DNA from: Methylovirgula sp963708155
GTDB lineage: Bacteria > Pseudomonadota > Alphaproteobacteria > Rhizobiales > Beijerinckiaceae
NCBI GenBank assembly: GCA_963708155.1
Contig: OY970183.1
Coordinates: 186,001-250,000, forward strand
DNA: 64,000 bases
Reading direction: 5' to 3'
Both the position numbers and the translations under genes were made by a program. A model generated the notes under the pieces. The model searched no databases and was not told the origin of the DNA. It saw only the letters and a list, made by a program, of their open reading frames with translations. Each line of letters begins with the position of its first letter. Within the stretch, counting starts at the first letter, position 1. Positions 25,090-34,144 of the stretch are shown one piece after another.

Positions 25090-25316
25090 CGGTCGCCGCA
25101 CGGCTCAAGGAATATATGGCCGTCGGCGTCGATCGCTTCGTGCTATCGGGCTATCCGCATCTCGAGGAGTGCTATCGCTTCGCCGAGCAGGTGTTCCCGC
25201 TGCTGCCTCTGCGGCCGACGACCGGAATTGAACGCGGCGCGGTGCGCAACGCCGGACCTTTTGGGGAAGTCATCGCCAATGTAGTGCCGCCGACGAAACT
25301 CGCATCGCAGTCCTGA
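25090..25316 (+). pseudogene. C-terminal remnant of FMNH2-dependent alkanesulfonate monooxygenase (SsuD-like)
   Basis: About 75 residues (TVAARLKEYMAVGVDRFVLS, GYPHLEECYRFAEQVFPLLP, RNAGPFGEVIANVVPP). These match the last helices of luciferase-like alkanesulfonate monooxygenases, whose end is marked by SGYPHLEEAYRFAE. About 300 N-terminal residues with the flavin and substrate sites are absent, and there is no start codon or ribosome site of its own. It begins right at the truncated end of the upstream ATPase gene. It cannot be functional as seen. It suggests the ABC importer served sulfonate uptake before a deletion, unless the assembly has collapsed here. Confidence 0.75.
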
Positions 25317-25352
25317 GCGCGGACAGGTCGGGAGTAACAGGTCGGTAATCGG

Positions 25353-25379
25353 TTCAGGCGACGCTGAGCGCCGCCTGAA
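25353..25379. terminator. Hairpin downstream of the ABC operon
   Basis: Inverted repeat TTCAGGCG (25353-25360) and CGCCTGAA (25372-25379) with an 11-base loop, in the 187-base gap between the convergent ABC operon and the exopolysaccharide chain-length gene. There is no U-tract; it may serve either strand. Confidence 0.3.
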
Positions 25380-25503
25380 GATCACCGCTTACACCGCTTC
25401 GCCAGGGGCTCGCAGGGATTGCATATCCGCGTCACCGATATGGCCGCGCGCCTGAGGCCCGCACTCAAGCGCAGGCCGCCGCGAGGCGGTTGAAGCGCGC
25501 CCC

Positions 25504-27636
25504 TCAGGCTGCTTCCTTCGCGCCGCCGACAAGCAGGACCTCAGCCGCGCCGGCGGCGCTGAGTTCCGCGCGCGCGGCGCGCGTGTCGGCCGCATCGCCA
25601 CCCTCGGGCGCGGCAAGCACGACGAAATCGGCAAAGGGCGCGAGCGCCTTGGTCATCGGATTGCCGCGGAACGGCGGTGCCGCCAGCACGACGAAATCAT
25701 AGGTCCGCGACAAAGCATCGAGGATCATGTCGAGATCGTCGGGGTTGAATTCCTCCTTCGAGCCGAAAGGCACAAAGTGCAGACGCGACCCCGCGTCGCG
25801 ATGAATCACGTCGGCGAAGCTCGCGTCGCCTTCGAGAAGGTCGGTGAGGCCCTTCATCTTTTCGTCGGTCTCTTGCGGCCCCGCCAGCTTGGCGATCTGG
25901 CTGTCGCGCGAATCGAGATCGATGATGACCGGCCGCCCTTCGCGCGCCAGCGTGCGGGCGAATCCGATCAGCGCATCGCTCGCCTCCTCGCTCTTGTCGA
26001 GCCGGGTCGCGACAATGTTGACGCCCTGCGGGGCGCTGGATTTGGCGGCATACTTCTCGCCTGCCTCTTCCTCGTCCCCAGCTTCGGAGATTGCTTCCGC
26101 ATCCCCTTCCGTCTCGCTGCTGCGCGCCCGGGCGAAACGCTTGAGCCGCTCGACGCTCGTGAGCGGCGTCGGCCGGCGCGCCCCGCCCAAGGCCCGCACC
26201 GGCACATTGTCAGGCTCGGGAACCGGCGCCGGAGCCTCCAGCAAGATTTCGCGTCCGGCCAGAGCGCCAAGCGACAGGACAAAGGCGCCCAGCGTAGCCA
26301 GACCAAGGATCAGCGGCTTCTTCGGGAACGAGGGTTGATCCGGCGGAACCGCCACAGCGATTACGCGCGCATCTGCCGGCGTCGCGGCGGATTGGCGAGC
26401 AATCGCCTCCTGATATTTCGATGTGACGCTGTCGAGCTGGTCGCGATAGGCTTGGGCGATTCGCTCAAGTTCCCGCAAGTGTACTTCGGCGGCATTGGCT
26501 GCGGTCACAGCCTGCTTCTGCTGATCGAGGGCCGTCTCGATATTGGTGATCCTGGCGGCGGCGATCTTGGAATTGTTCTCCTCGGCGATCGCAATATTGT
26601 CGGCGGCGAGGCGCAATTGCGCGTCGAGATTGCTAATCTCCGAACGCAATTCGCGGATGCGCGGATGGCCCGGCAGCAGGGTGCCGGATTCCAGCGCAAG
26701 CTGGGCGTTGGCCGTCACGCGTTGCTCGGCAATCCGGCGGATCAAATCGTTATTGGCGACATCCGGTATTTCCGAGACCCGCCCTTGCCGCAACAATTGG
26801 CGGATCAAGGTCGCTTTGGCCTGGCTATCCGCGGCTTGAGTCCGCGCATGGGACAAATCGGTGTTGAGATCGGCAAGCTGCTGTCCGGTGATCGTCATGT
26901 TGTTGTTGCCGGCGAGCAGCCCGGACTCAGCCCGATAACGCTCAACCTCATCGGCAGCGCTTAATACTTTGCTCTTGAGATCGCTGATCTGTGTGGCGAG
27001 AGCATCGGCGGCGCGCTTGGCGATAGCTCGTTTAGCGCCCGCCTGGCGCTCAAGGTAGACGGCGGCAACTTCGTTCGCGACTTTCGCGGCGAGAACCGGA
27101 TCGTGCGCCCAGAAGTCGATCATCACGATTTGCGTCTTGGGCGGCGAGTAGGCGGTGAGTCTCTGCTCAAGCGTGTCGACCGCACGCTCCTCCGGCGCGA
27201 TACGCATTGGATTGCGCACGAGCCCGAAGAGAACGAGCGTCCGCTGAAGCGTGCCAAGCCCTTTCGCCAGCGGATCGAGTTCGGGATTGCCGACAAGTCC
27301 GAGCTTTTCGATAACCTCGCGCGCCACATCGCGAGAGGTGATGAGCGCGACCTGGCTGCCGACCCAATTGTCGTCTATGGTCGGCGGCGTCTCGATCCCC
27401 TGCTCATTGCGCTGCGCGCGCGTCAAATAGCTTTCCTGATTCTCCAGCAGAATCTGGGTATCGGCGGTATAGCGCGGCCGCGCTACCGTGACGTAAGCGG
27501 CAGCGAGGAGAAAAGCCAGCAGCGTAGGGATGATGACCCAGTTTCGCTTGGCGTAGATCGTCGAACCGAGCGCCTTGATGTCCACATCGTTCGCCAACTC
27601 GTCGATCGTCATGTCCGGCTTGAACGTCCTGCCCAT
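25504..27636 (-). CDS. Exopolysaccharide chain-length/transport protein (Wzz-Wzc/ExoP-like) with degenerate P-loop
   Basis: About 710 residues, polysaccharide co-polymerase of the inner membrane. After a short cytoplasmic N-terminus come TM1 (VIIPTLLAFLLAAAYVTVA), a Wzz domain (RYTADTQILLENQESYLTRA), a long periplasmic coiled coil (residues about 180-420), the GNVR-like region and TM2 (KPLILGLATLGAFVLSLGAL). The C-terminal cytoplasmic domain resembles a BY-kinase but lacks a usable Walker A: where GxGKT is expected it reads ATRLDKSEEASDAL. The Walker B site is FVVLAAPP, without the acidic residue, and there is no C-terminal Tyr cluster. It should therefore regulate length without kinase activity. 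I chose ATG 27636 (TTGGAG 6 bases upstream); the longer TTG-start frame adds 23 unlike residues. Divergent from the Wza-like gene. Confidence 0.87.
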   Translation of the reverse strand: MGRTFKPDMTIDELANDVDIKALGSTIYAKRNWVIIPTLLAFLLAAAYVTVARPRYTADTQILLENQESYLTRAQRNEQGIETPPTIDDNWVGSQVALITSRDVAREVIEKLGLVGNPELDPLAKGLGTLQRTLVLFGLVRNPMRIAPEERAVDTLEQRLTAYSPPKTQIVMIDFWAHDPVLAAKVANEVAAVYLERQAGAKRAIAKRAADALATQISDLKSKVLSAADEVERYRAESGLLAGNNNMTITGQQLADLNTDLSHARTQAADSQAKATLIRQLLRQGRVSEIPDVANNDLIRRIAEQRVTANAQLALESGTLLPGHPRIRELRSEISNLDAQLRLAADNIAIAEENNSKIAAARITNIETALDQQKQAVTAANAAEVHLRELERIAQAYRDQLDSVTSKYQEAIARQSAATPADARVIAVAVPPDQPSFPKKPLILGLATLGAFVLSLGALAGREILLEAPAPVPEPDNVPVRALGGARRPTPLTSVERLKRFARARSSETEGDAEAISEAGDEEEAGEKYAAKSSAPQGVNIVATRLDKSEEASDALIGFARTLAREGRPVIIDLDSRDSQIAKLAGPQETDEKMKGLTDLLEGDASFADVIHRDAGSRLHFVPFGSKEEFNPDDLDMILDALSRTYDFVVLAAPPFRGNPMTKALAPFADFVVLAAPEGGDAADTRAARAELSAAGAAEVLLVGGAKEAA

Positions 27637-27841
27637 CCGCTGCTCCAAGGATTGCAATCGCGACGCGCCTTCGCCGCCGCAGGGCCTTCCACCCTCCGCT
27701 ATCAAGCCGCTTTATGGTTGAAACCAAGTTAATTTCGGCGCCGCAACCGCTCCCGAGAGTTAAGCTTTGTTAACCATGACAATCTATAAATGGCTGCGGC
27801 CCTGAGCTTCTCATCGAAATCTTCATCTGGTGGCAGTCGAC

Positions 27842-28402
27842 ATGTTGCGCGGTTTGGCTTCGACAGGTTTGATCATTCTCACGCTCGCGCTCGCCGCCTG
27901 TGCGACAACAACTTATTCGGCCTATTTCGACACCAATCCCGATGCGCCCTATACGCTGGCAAGCGGCGACCGCCTGCGCATCATCGTTTTTGGGCAGGAT
28001 AGCTTGAGCAATTCCTATGCCGTCGATGGAAGCGGACATATCTCAATGCCCCTGATCGGGCCGGTCCTCGCCGAGGGTGACACAACCTCCTCACTTGCGC
28101 GAAAAATCGAAGCGCGGCTGCGCGCGGGCTACATCCGCGACCCGCGTGTGTCGATCGAGGTCGAAGCCTTCCGGCCCTTCTTCATTCTGGGCGAAGTAAC
28201 GACGCCGGGCCAATACCCTTATGTCAACGGCATGACCGCACAGACCGCTGTTGCGATCGCCGGCGGCTTTACCCCGAGAGCCTATAAGGACTCCGTCGAT
28301 CTCACGCGAAGCATCGATGGCCATCCCTACACGGGCGCGGTCCCCATCCTTCAGCAGATCAAGCCCGGCGACACGATTGTCGTGCGTGAACGCTATTTCT
28401 GA
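27842..28402 (+). CDS. Polysaccharide export outer-membrane lipoprotein (Wza/GumB-like)
   Basis: About 186 residues. The lipoprotein signal peptide has a lipobox (LTLALAAC, Cys about residue 20). The Poly_export domain reads YTLASGDRLRIIVFGQDSLS, VDGSGHISMPLIGPVLAEG and ARLRAGYIRDPRVSIEV. A SLBB-like domain follows (FFILGEVTTPGQYPYVNGMT, AVAIAGGFTPRAY). It is shorter than E. coli Wza and similar to GumB/ExoF-type proteins, so it probably forms the periplasmic/outer-membrane part of the export channel with the divergent Wzc-like protein. GTG 27830 in the same frame is an alternative start. The next glycosyltransferase starts 17 bases after its stop. Confidence 0.88.
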   Translation: MLRGLASTGLIILTLALAACATTTYSAYFDTNPDAPYTLASGDRLRIIVFGQDSLSNSYAVDGSGHISMPLIGPVLAEGDTTSSLARKIEARLRAGYIRDPRVSIEVEAFRPFFILGEVTTPGQYPYVNGMTAQTAVAIAGGFTPRAYKDSVDLTRSIDGHPYTGAVPILQQIKPGDTIVVRERYF

Positions 28403-28418
28403 CGAGGGACGAACCCTC

Positions 28419-29615
28419 ATGCTGCAACCAGCGCCTGCGAGTCGAAAATTGCGAATTCTGCATGTCTTGCGGGCGCCTTTGGGCGGACTGTTCCGCCATG
28501 TCGTCGACCTGACGCGCGAGCAGATCGCTCGCGGACACGCGGTCGGTCTTGTGACCGATTCCCGGACCGGCGGCCACCGTGCCGACGAGACGCTCGCCGC
28601 CCTCGCACCTTCCCTGGAACTCGGCCTTCTGCGGATCCCGATGCAGCGGCCGGCGCATATCCTCGACATTCCGGCGGCGTTGCGCGTCGCCGCGCACGCC
28701 AACGCGCTTAATGCCGATGTCGTTCACGGCCACGGCTCCAAGGGCGGCGCCTATGCGCGGCTCCCCGCCCTTCTCACACGCGCGGACAAGCCGGTTCGCG
28801 CCTATACGCCGCATGGCGGCAGTTTCAATTATCGCGCGACGCCGTTGATCGAGCGCGTCTATATGACGATCGAACGGCTGCTGGTCACTGGTACCGACGT
28901 CTATCTGTTCGAAAGCGGCTATATCGCGCAGCAGTTCCGCCGCCGCGTCGGGCCAACGACGAAGTTGACGCGGATCGTTTACAACGGCTTGAGCCCCGAT
29001 GAATTCGTGCCCGTCGCGCCGAATGCAGACGCGGCGGACTTCCTCTATGTCGGCGAATTGCGCGCCGCCAAGGGCATCGACACGCTCATCGATGCGATCG
29101 CGCTGATCTCGCAAGGCGCGATTAAACCGCGGCTCGTTCTGGTCGGCAGCGGGCCGGACGAGACCAAGCTTGTCGAACGCGCGGTAGAGCGCGGCGTCGG
29201 GGAACAGGTCACGTTCGCGGGCGTCATGCCGGCGCGCGAGGCTTTCAGACTCGGGCGCGTTCTCGTCGTTCCGAGCCGGGCCGAATCGCTGCCCTATATC
29301 GTGCTGGAGGCCGCAGCTGCGCAAGTTCCGCTCGTCGCGACGGATGTCGGCGGCATCAACGAAATCTTCGGACCTTATCGCGACCGCCTCATCGTCCCCG
29401 ACGACCCGCAATTGCTTGCCGCGACGTTGAAGAAGACACTCGCGCAGCCGGGGGAGCAGGTGCGCGCCGAAAGCCGGGCGCTCGCTGATTTCGTCAAGAC
29501 GAAATTCAAGATAAGCGATATGGCCGACGCCGTCGTCGCCGGATATGCCGAGGCGCTCGCCGCACGGTGCAGCCGCCGCGGCCCCGCCAATTCGTCCGCC
29601 GTTCCCTCTTCGTGA
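28419..29615 (+). CDS. Glycosyltransferase family 4 (exopolysaccharide)
   Basis: About 398 residues, GT-B fold, cytoplasmic face of the membrane. The N-terminal domain begins KLRILHVLRAPLGGLFRHVV, with VVHGHGSKGGAYARLPALL and AYTPHGGSF. The C-terminal nucleotide-sugar domain has FLYVGELRAAKGIDTLIDAI, LVLVGSGPDETKL, VTFAGVMPAREAF and the EX7E-like VVPSRAESLPYIVLEAAAAQ. I chose ATG 28419 (GAGGGA about 10 bases upstream); the frame extends upstream into the export gene without similarity. It lies in a tight run with the export gene and the initiating sugar-phosphate transferase. Confidence 0.87.
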   Translation: MLQPAPASRKLRILHVLRAPLGGLFRHVVDLTREQIARGHAVGLVTDSRTGGHRADETLAALAPSLELGLLRIPMQRPAHILDIPAALRVAAHANALNADVVHGHGSKGGAYARLPALLTRADKPVRAYTPHGGSFNYRATPLIERVYMTIERLLVTGTDVYLFESGYIAQQFRRRVGPTTKLTRIVYNGLSPDEFVPVAPNADAADFLYVGELRAAKGIDTLIDAIALISQGAIKPRLVLVGSGPDETKLVERAVERGVGEQVTFAGVMPAREAFRLGRVLVVPSRAESLPYIVLEAAAAQVPLVATDVGGINEIFGPYRDRLIVPDDPQLLAATLKKTLAQPGEQVRAESRALADFVKTKFKISDMADAVVAGYAEALAARCSRRGPANSSAVPSS

Positions 29616-29628
29616 GTTTGCAGCCAGG

Positions 29629-31170
29629 ATGAAAAAGATATCGCTCTCCGATCTGCAACAAGTCGCTCCCGATACGGCGGCCGCGCCGCAGCCAGACCCC
29701 GAGCTGACGGCGGAGAAGCTCGCCAGCGCCGCGCGCGCCATGCAGAGTGCCGCCAATGTGCCGGCGATCTCGCGCGTCGTTCTTGAAGGTCTCGTGCGCT
29801 TCGCCGAATTTCTGCTGATCACTGCTGTCGGCTTCGCGGTCCACTTCGTCTATCTCGCGCACAGCGAAGGCTATGGACCGCAATATCTGATCGCCATGCC
29901 ACTCATCGGCGCCCTGTCCGTCCTCGCGATTCAGAGTTCCGAACTTTACAAGATCAGCGCTTTCCGGAAATTTCCGGCCGACGGCCTACAGCTCGCCGGC
30001 GCCGTGACTATCGTCTACGGCAGCGCGCTGGTGTTTATCTTCTTTCTCAAGCTCGATACGATCTATTCGCGGGTTTTCATGCTCGCCTGGTATCTCGGCA
30101 GCCTCGTGGCGCTCACCGGCGAGCGCGCCCTGCTGGCGCTGCTCGTCGACCGGCTGATCAGCTCCGGGCACCTTGCCCGGCGCACCATTCTCGTCGGCGG
30201 CGGCGGCGCGGCAGACATTCTGCTCAACCAACTGGCCGCGCAACCGTTACCCGATCTTCAAATCCTCGGCATTTTCGACGACCGGACAGACGAACGCTCC
30301 CCGGCCGTCGTCGCCGGTTTTCCAAAACTCGGGACGGTGGACGATCTGATCGCCTTCAGCCGCCGCACCCGCATCGATCTGATCATCTTTACGCTGCCGA
30401 TTACCGCCGAGGCGCGCATTCTGCAGATGCTGCGCAAGCTGTGGGTGCTGCCGATCGACATCCGGCTCGCAGCGCATATGAACAAGCTGCATTTCCGGCC
30501 GCACTCCTATTCCTACATCGGCAGCGTCCCGCTGATCGATATATTCGACAAGCCGATCGCGGGATGGGACGTCGTCCTCAAATATGCCTTCGATAAGATC
30601 GTCGGCAGCCTTTGCCTTGTTCTGCTGGCGCCCGTGTTGGCGATCGTCGCCGTGGCGGTGAAGCTCGATTCGAAGGGGCCGGTGCTGTTCCGCCAAAAGC
30701 GTTACGGCTTCAACAATGAGATCGTCGAGGTCTTCAAGTTCCGCTCGATGCGGACCGATCTGCTGGACTTCGATGCCACAAAGCTTGTCACCAAAGACGA
30801 TCCCCGCGTCACTCGGGTCGGCCGCTTCATTCGCAAGACGTCTCTGGATGAATTGCCGCAGCTCTTCAATGTGGTCTTCAAGGGCAACCTCTCGCTCGTC
30901 GGGCCGCGGCCACATGCCCTGTACGCCAAGGCGGCGGAGCGGCAATATGATGAGGTCGTCGACGGCTATTTTGCGCGCCATCGGGTGAGCCCAGGTATTA
31001 CCGGCTGGGCGCAGATTCACGGCTGGCGCGGCGAAACGGATACGCCGGAAAAAATCCAGGGCCGTGTCGAATGCGACCTTTATTATATCGAGAACTGGTC
31101 GATCATACTCGACATCTATATCCTGCTCGCGACGCCCTGGGCGCTTTTCAAGAACAGAAATGTCTATTGA
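29629..31170 (+). CDS. Undecaprenyl-phosphate sugar phosphotransferase (WcaJ/ExoY-like, initiating enzyme)
   Basis: About 513 residues, inner membrane. It transfers a sugar-1-phosphate to undecaprenyl phosphate to start the repeat unit. Four or five membrane helices (FLLITAVGFAVHFVYLA, YLIAMPLIGALSVLAI and following) are followed by a CoA-binding-like Rossmann region (RRTILVGGGGAADILLNQLA). A further helix (IVGSLCLVLLAPVLAIVAVA) precedes the catalytic bacterial sugar transferase domain: GPVLFRQKRYGFNN, FKFRSMRTD, VTRVGRFIRKTSLDELPQL, FNVVFKGNLSLVGPRPHA and VSPGITGWAQIHGWRGET. The start ATG 29629 follows the upstream stop by 13 bases. Its end overlaps the next gene. Confidence 0.92.
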   Translation: MKKISLSDLQQVAPDTAAAPQPDPELTAEKLASAARAMQSAANVPAISRVVLEGLVRFAEFLLITAVGFAVHFVYLAHSEGYGPQYLIAMPLIGALSVLAIQSSELYKISAFRKFPADGLQLAGAVTIVYGSALVFIFFLKLDTIYSRVFMLAWYLGSLVALTGERALLALLVDRLISSGHLARRTILVGGGGAADILLNQLAAQPLPDLQILGIFDDRTDERSPAVVAGFPKLGTVDDLIAFSRRTRIDLIIFTLPITAEARILQMLRKLWVLPIDIRLAAHMNKLHFRPHSYSYIGSVPLIDIFDKPIAGWDVVLKYAFDKIVGSLCLVLLAPVLAIVAVAVKLDSKGPVLFRQKRYGFNNEIVEVFKFRSMRTDLLDFDATKLVTKDDPRVTRVGRFIRKTSLDELPQLFNVVFKGNLSLVGPRPHALYAKAAERQYDEVVDGYFARHRVSPGITGWAQIHGWRGETDTPEKIQGRVECDLYYIENWSIILDIYILLATPWALFKNRNVY

Positions 31171-32335
31171 GCGCATAAGCCACAGTGTCGCTTGCGCGGC
31201 CTTCGCCCTCGCTCTCGCGACGGCTGCCGCCAACGCGGCAAGCCTGCCGCAGCTCAATGTTTCGCTTGCCGGGAATCCGCAAGTCGTCTTCGACATGATG
31301 CGCGAGGATTGCAATCCGCCGGATGTGATGCCGGACATCGCCGCCCGCGCCTTTCGCGACAGCTCCGGGGAGATTGTCTTTTTCGGTCTCCACTCGATCA
31401 ATCGCACCTTGCGCGGCCCGGACTTGTCGCATCTCAAGCTCGACTGCCATATCGTACTGAACAGCGGCAACGACCCAAACCCGGCTCACTATAACGACCG
31501 CAATTTCATCACCGCGACGTGGACCCCGAATGGCAAGGATGTCGCCGCACTGGTCCATGAGGAATATCACGCCGACGATTTCGGCCGCTGCAGCGTCAAG
31601 GACTCGCTCGGCTGCTGGTACAATACCGTGGTCGCCTATCGCTCCACCGACGGGGGACGGAACTTCAGCAAGGCCACGCCGCTGGTCGTCGCCGCCGCGC
31701 CCTTCACGCAGGATGTTGGACAAGGACGCCACCGCGGATTCTTCAATCCCTCGAATATATTTTCAGACGGGCATTATGAATATTTTTTCGCCGCCACAAC
31801 CGGATGGGACGGGCAACCTTACGGCGCCTGCCTTTTTCGCTCGTCCACGCCGCTCGACTCGGGCTCCTGGCGGGCCTACGACGGACACGCCTACACCGTC
31901 CGGTATACCGATCCTTACCGGCAGCCCGACCCCGGCGTGAAAGCCTGCGCGCAGATCGGCCCCTTCACTTCTCCCGTCGGAGCGGTGGTGCGCCTGCGCC
32001 AGAGTGGCGACTGGCTCGCCGTCTTCGACGCGCAACATAACGACACGCTTTTCCCGGTCGATGGCATCTACTATGCGACAGCGCATGACCTGCTGCACTG
32101 GAGCCTGCCCAAACTTCTGCGCGCGGGCCCGAACTTCTCGTCCGATGCCTGCGCGACGAACGTTGTCGTTTCCTATCCCTCCATCCTGGCCGACAATTCC
32201 ACAGGCCGGAATTTCGATAATGCCGGCGCGGACGGCGCTTTCCTCTATTTCGTCGCCATTACCATGAAGGATTGTCACGCCGGTCCGCGTCTCCTGCTGC
32301 GCCAGAAGCTTAAAATCACGCCGGAGGCGGGTTAA
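31160..32335 (+). CDS. Secreted protein with beta-propeller/glycosidase-like features, exopolysaccharide cluster
   Basis: About 391 residues. It starts at ATG 31160, inside the end of the sugar transferase gene (11-base overlap). A signal peptide (SVACAAFALALATAAANA-A) is predicted. The mature protein has an Asp-box-like repeat (YRSTDGGRNFSKA), several aromatic and Asp/Asn-rich strands (FNPSNIFSDGHYEYFFAATT, YATAHDLLHWSLPKLL) and six or more cysteines. These are reminiscent of sialidase or family-43-type propellers, in which 'HDLLHWS' and 'STDGG' patterns recur. A periplasmic or extracellular carbohydrate-active or binding role in the polysaccharide pathway is inference. I do not recognise a named family. 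Confidence 0.72.
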   Translation: MSIERISHSVACAAFALALATAAANAASLPQLNVSLAGNPQVVFDMMREDCNPPDVMPDIAARAFRDSSGEIVFFGLHSINRTLRGPDLSHLKLDCHIVLNSGNDPNPAHYNDRNFITATWTPNGKDVAALVHEEYHADDFGRCSVKDSLGCWYNTVVAYRSTDGGRNFSKATPLVVAAAPFTQDVGQGRHRGFFNPSNIFSDGHYEYFFAATTGWDGQPYGACLFRSSTPLDSGSWRAYDGHAYTVRYTDPYRQPDPGVKACAQIGPFTSPVGAVVRLRQSGDWLAVFDAQHNDTLFPVDGIYYATAHDLLHWSLPKLLRAGPNFSSDACATNVVVSYPSILADNSTGRNFDNAGADGAFLYFVAITMKDCHAGPRLLLRQKLKITPEAG

Positions 32336-32339
32336 GCTC

Positions 32340-33638
32340 ATGACGATGACATCAATTACCCTTGCCCGGCCCGGCGGCCGCAACCGGCGGATCACGTATC
32401 AGACCCTGCTCGATATCGTGTTCGCCGTTTGGGTCTTCGCCGGCCTCATGTCCTTCATCGAGCCTTCGCCTTACGACTTCGTCGCGCTTGTCGCGATCCC
32501 GATGTGGTTCGTGGGCGGCTTTAAGATTCATCGCGTCCAGGCGTTGATCCTCATTCTCTGGGCGATTTTTCTGATCTGCGGCTTTATCGCTCTCATGCCT
32601 TATTGGGATATCTCCGAATCCCGCATCTATCAGCTGCAGACGCTTTATCTCATCGCTTCGGTCTTTTGCTTCACGCTCTATTTCGGCGAGCGGACGGTTC
32701 ATCGCGCCGAGCTTTGCCTGAAGGCTTATACATTTGGCGCCTTCGTTTCGGCTTCGGTCGGCGTCCTCGCCTATTTTCACCTCATTCCCAAGCCGGAATT
32801 GTTCGTCATCGAAGGCGGCCGCGCCGCCGGCACATTCAAGGATCCGAATGTCTTCGGCTCCTATCTCATTCCCGGCATCGTCTTCGCATTCCAGGATCTT
32901 TTGATCGGCACCGGCATTTCGCGGATCTTCTCTTTCGTCGCGGCAGGTATGATGATCCTTGGCGTTCTTCTCTCTTATTCGCGCGGCTCGTGGGGAATGA
33001 GCATCCTCGCCGTGCTGCTCTTAATCTTCACTTCCTTCATGACAGCGGAGACGGCCGCCAAGCGCCGGCGAATTGTCATCATGACGCTCTTCGGCCTCGG
33101 TGCCGCGATCCTATCTCTGATCGTGATCCTGTCCCAGGACAACATTCGCGAATACTTCCTGCAGCGCGCCGCGCTGCAGGAATATGACCAGGGCTCGACC
33201 GGCCGTTTCGGCAACCAGCTCCATTCAATTCCGATGCTCCTCGAAAGACCCTGGGGTTTTGGACCGCTGCGTTTCCGTGCCATCTTCGAATTTGAACCGC
33301 ACAACAGCTATATCGGCGGATTCGCCAACGACGGATGGCTTGGCGGAATGGCCTGGATTCTGATCGTCCTGATGAGCTCTTTCATCGGCTTTCGCCTGAT
33401 GTTCGTCGTCTCGCCATTCCGTCGCCTAGCGCAAGCCGCCTTCCCAAGTCTTTTCGCGCTTTTCCTGCAAGCCTTCCAGATCGACGTAGACCATTGGCGC
33501 CAGCTCTACCTGTTCTCCGGCATGATCTGGGGATTGGAGGCCGCGCGCCAGCGCTGGCGCCTCCGCAGCGCCAAAGCCGCCGTTTCACCCGCCGAAAGGG
33601 TACCGGTGGGCGCGACGGCCCGCGAAGGATACGGCTGA
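32340..33638 (+). CDS. O-antigen ligase/polymerase-like membrane protein (Wzy type)
   Basis: About 432 residues with 10-12 predicted membrane helices (LLDIVFAVWVFAGLMSFIEP, ALILILWAIFLICGFIALMP, FGSYLIPGIVFAFQDLLIG and others). The largest non-membrane loop carries the family pattern: TFKDPNVFGSYL, SYSRGSWGMS and, after REYFLQRAALQEYDQGSTGR, the HNSYIGGFANDGWLGG motif with the conserved His. The predicted job is to polymerise undecaprenyl-linked repeat units in the periplasm. The start ATG lies 4 bases after the previous stop, so it is probably co-translated with the secreted protein gene. Confidence 0.85.
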   Translation: MTMTSITLARPGGRNRRITYQTLLDIVFAVWVFAGLMSFIEPSPYDFVALVAIPMWFVGGFKIHRVQALILILWAIFLICGFIALMPYWDISESRIYQLQTLYLIASVFCFTLYFGERTVHRAELCLKAYTFGAFVSASVGVLAYFHLIPKPELFVIEGGRAAGTFKDPNVFGSYLIPGIVFAFQDLLIGTGISRIFSFVAAGMMILGVLLSYSRGSWGMSILAVLLLIFTSFMTAETAAKRRRIVIMTLFGLGAAILSLIVILSQDNIREYFLQRAALQEYDQGSTGRFGNQLHSIPMLLERPWGFGPLRFRAIFEFEPHNSYIGGFANDGWLGGMAWILIVLMSSFIGFRLMFVVSPFRRLAQAAFPSLFALFLQAFQIDVDHWRQLYLFSGMIWGLEAARQRWRLRSAKAAVSPAERVPVGATAREGYG

Positions 33639-33747
33639 ACACGGTGCAACTCGGCAATTCGGATCGACCAAAGCTCGCAGCCTCGGCTATAGGTATGCCT
33701 CGATCCACCGCGAGGCTTCGCATCGCCCATCCGAGATAAATGAGGAC

Positions 33748-34128
33748 ATGACCAAAGCCCCACAGATTTTTGCCGCCCTTGCCGCGCTTCTCGCCGCTGC
33801 GGGCATGGCCGAAGCCGCCGCGGCGGCCCACGCTCTCCCCAGTCCGCTGCTGAAGACGTCGTCCGAATTTCTGCTCGCCAATGCGGTCGGGATCGTCGCA
33901 CTCAGCGCTTTTGCGCAAATGACGACACCTGCCAGCCGGGTGCTCAATTTCGGCATCGCCGTCCTGCTTCTCGGAACCTTGCTCTTCAGCGGCGAGTTGA
34001 CGAGCCACGCCATTTTTCCGCGGAGCCCGCTTGTTATGATTGCGCCAGTCGGTGGCTCGCTGACTATTCTCGGCTGGCTGATCGCCGCCGCCGGACTTTT
34101 CAGCGGCGTCTGGCGGAGTCGGGACTGA
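33748..34128 (+). CDS. DUF423-like small membrane protein
   Basis: 126 residues with a possible N-terminal signal or first helix (IFAALAALLAAAGMAEAAAA) and three more helices (LLANAVGIVALSAFA, VLNFGIAVLLLGTLLFSGEL, LTILGWLIAAAGLFSG). The FSGEL...APVGGSLTILGW order resembles DUF423/TMEM256-type proteins. Function unknown. It sits between the polymerase and two glycosyltransferases on the same strand, 110 bases downstream of the polymerase. Confidence 0.65.
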   Translation: MTKAPQIFAALAALLAAAGMAEAAAAAHALPSPLLKTSSEFLLANAVGIVALSAFAQMTTPASRVLNFGIAVLLLGTLLFSGELTSHAIFPRSPLVMIAPVGGSLTILGWLIAAAGLFSGVWRSRD

Positions 34129-34144
34129 GAGAACGGCATTTTTC

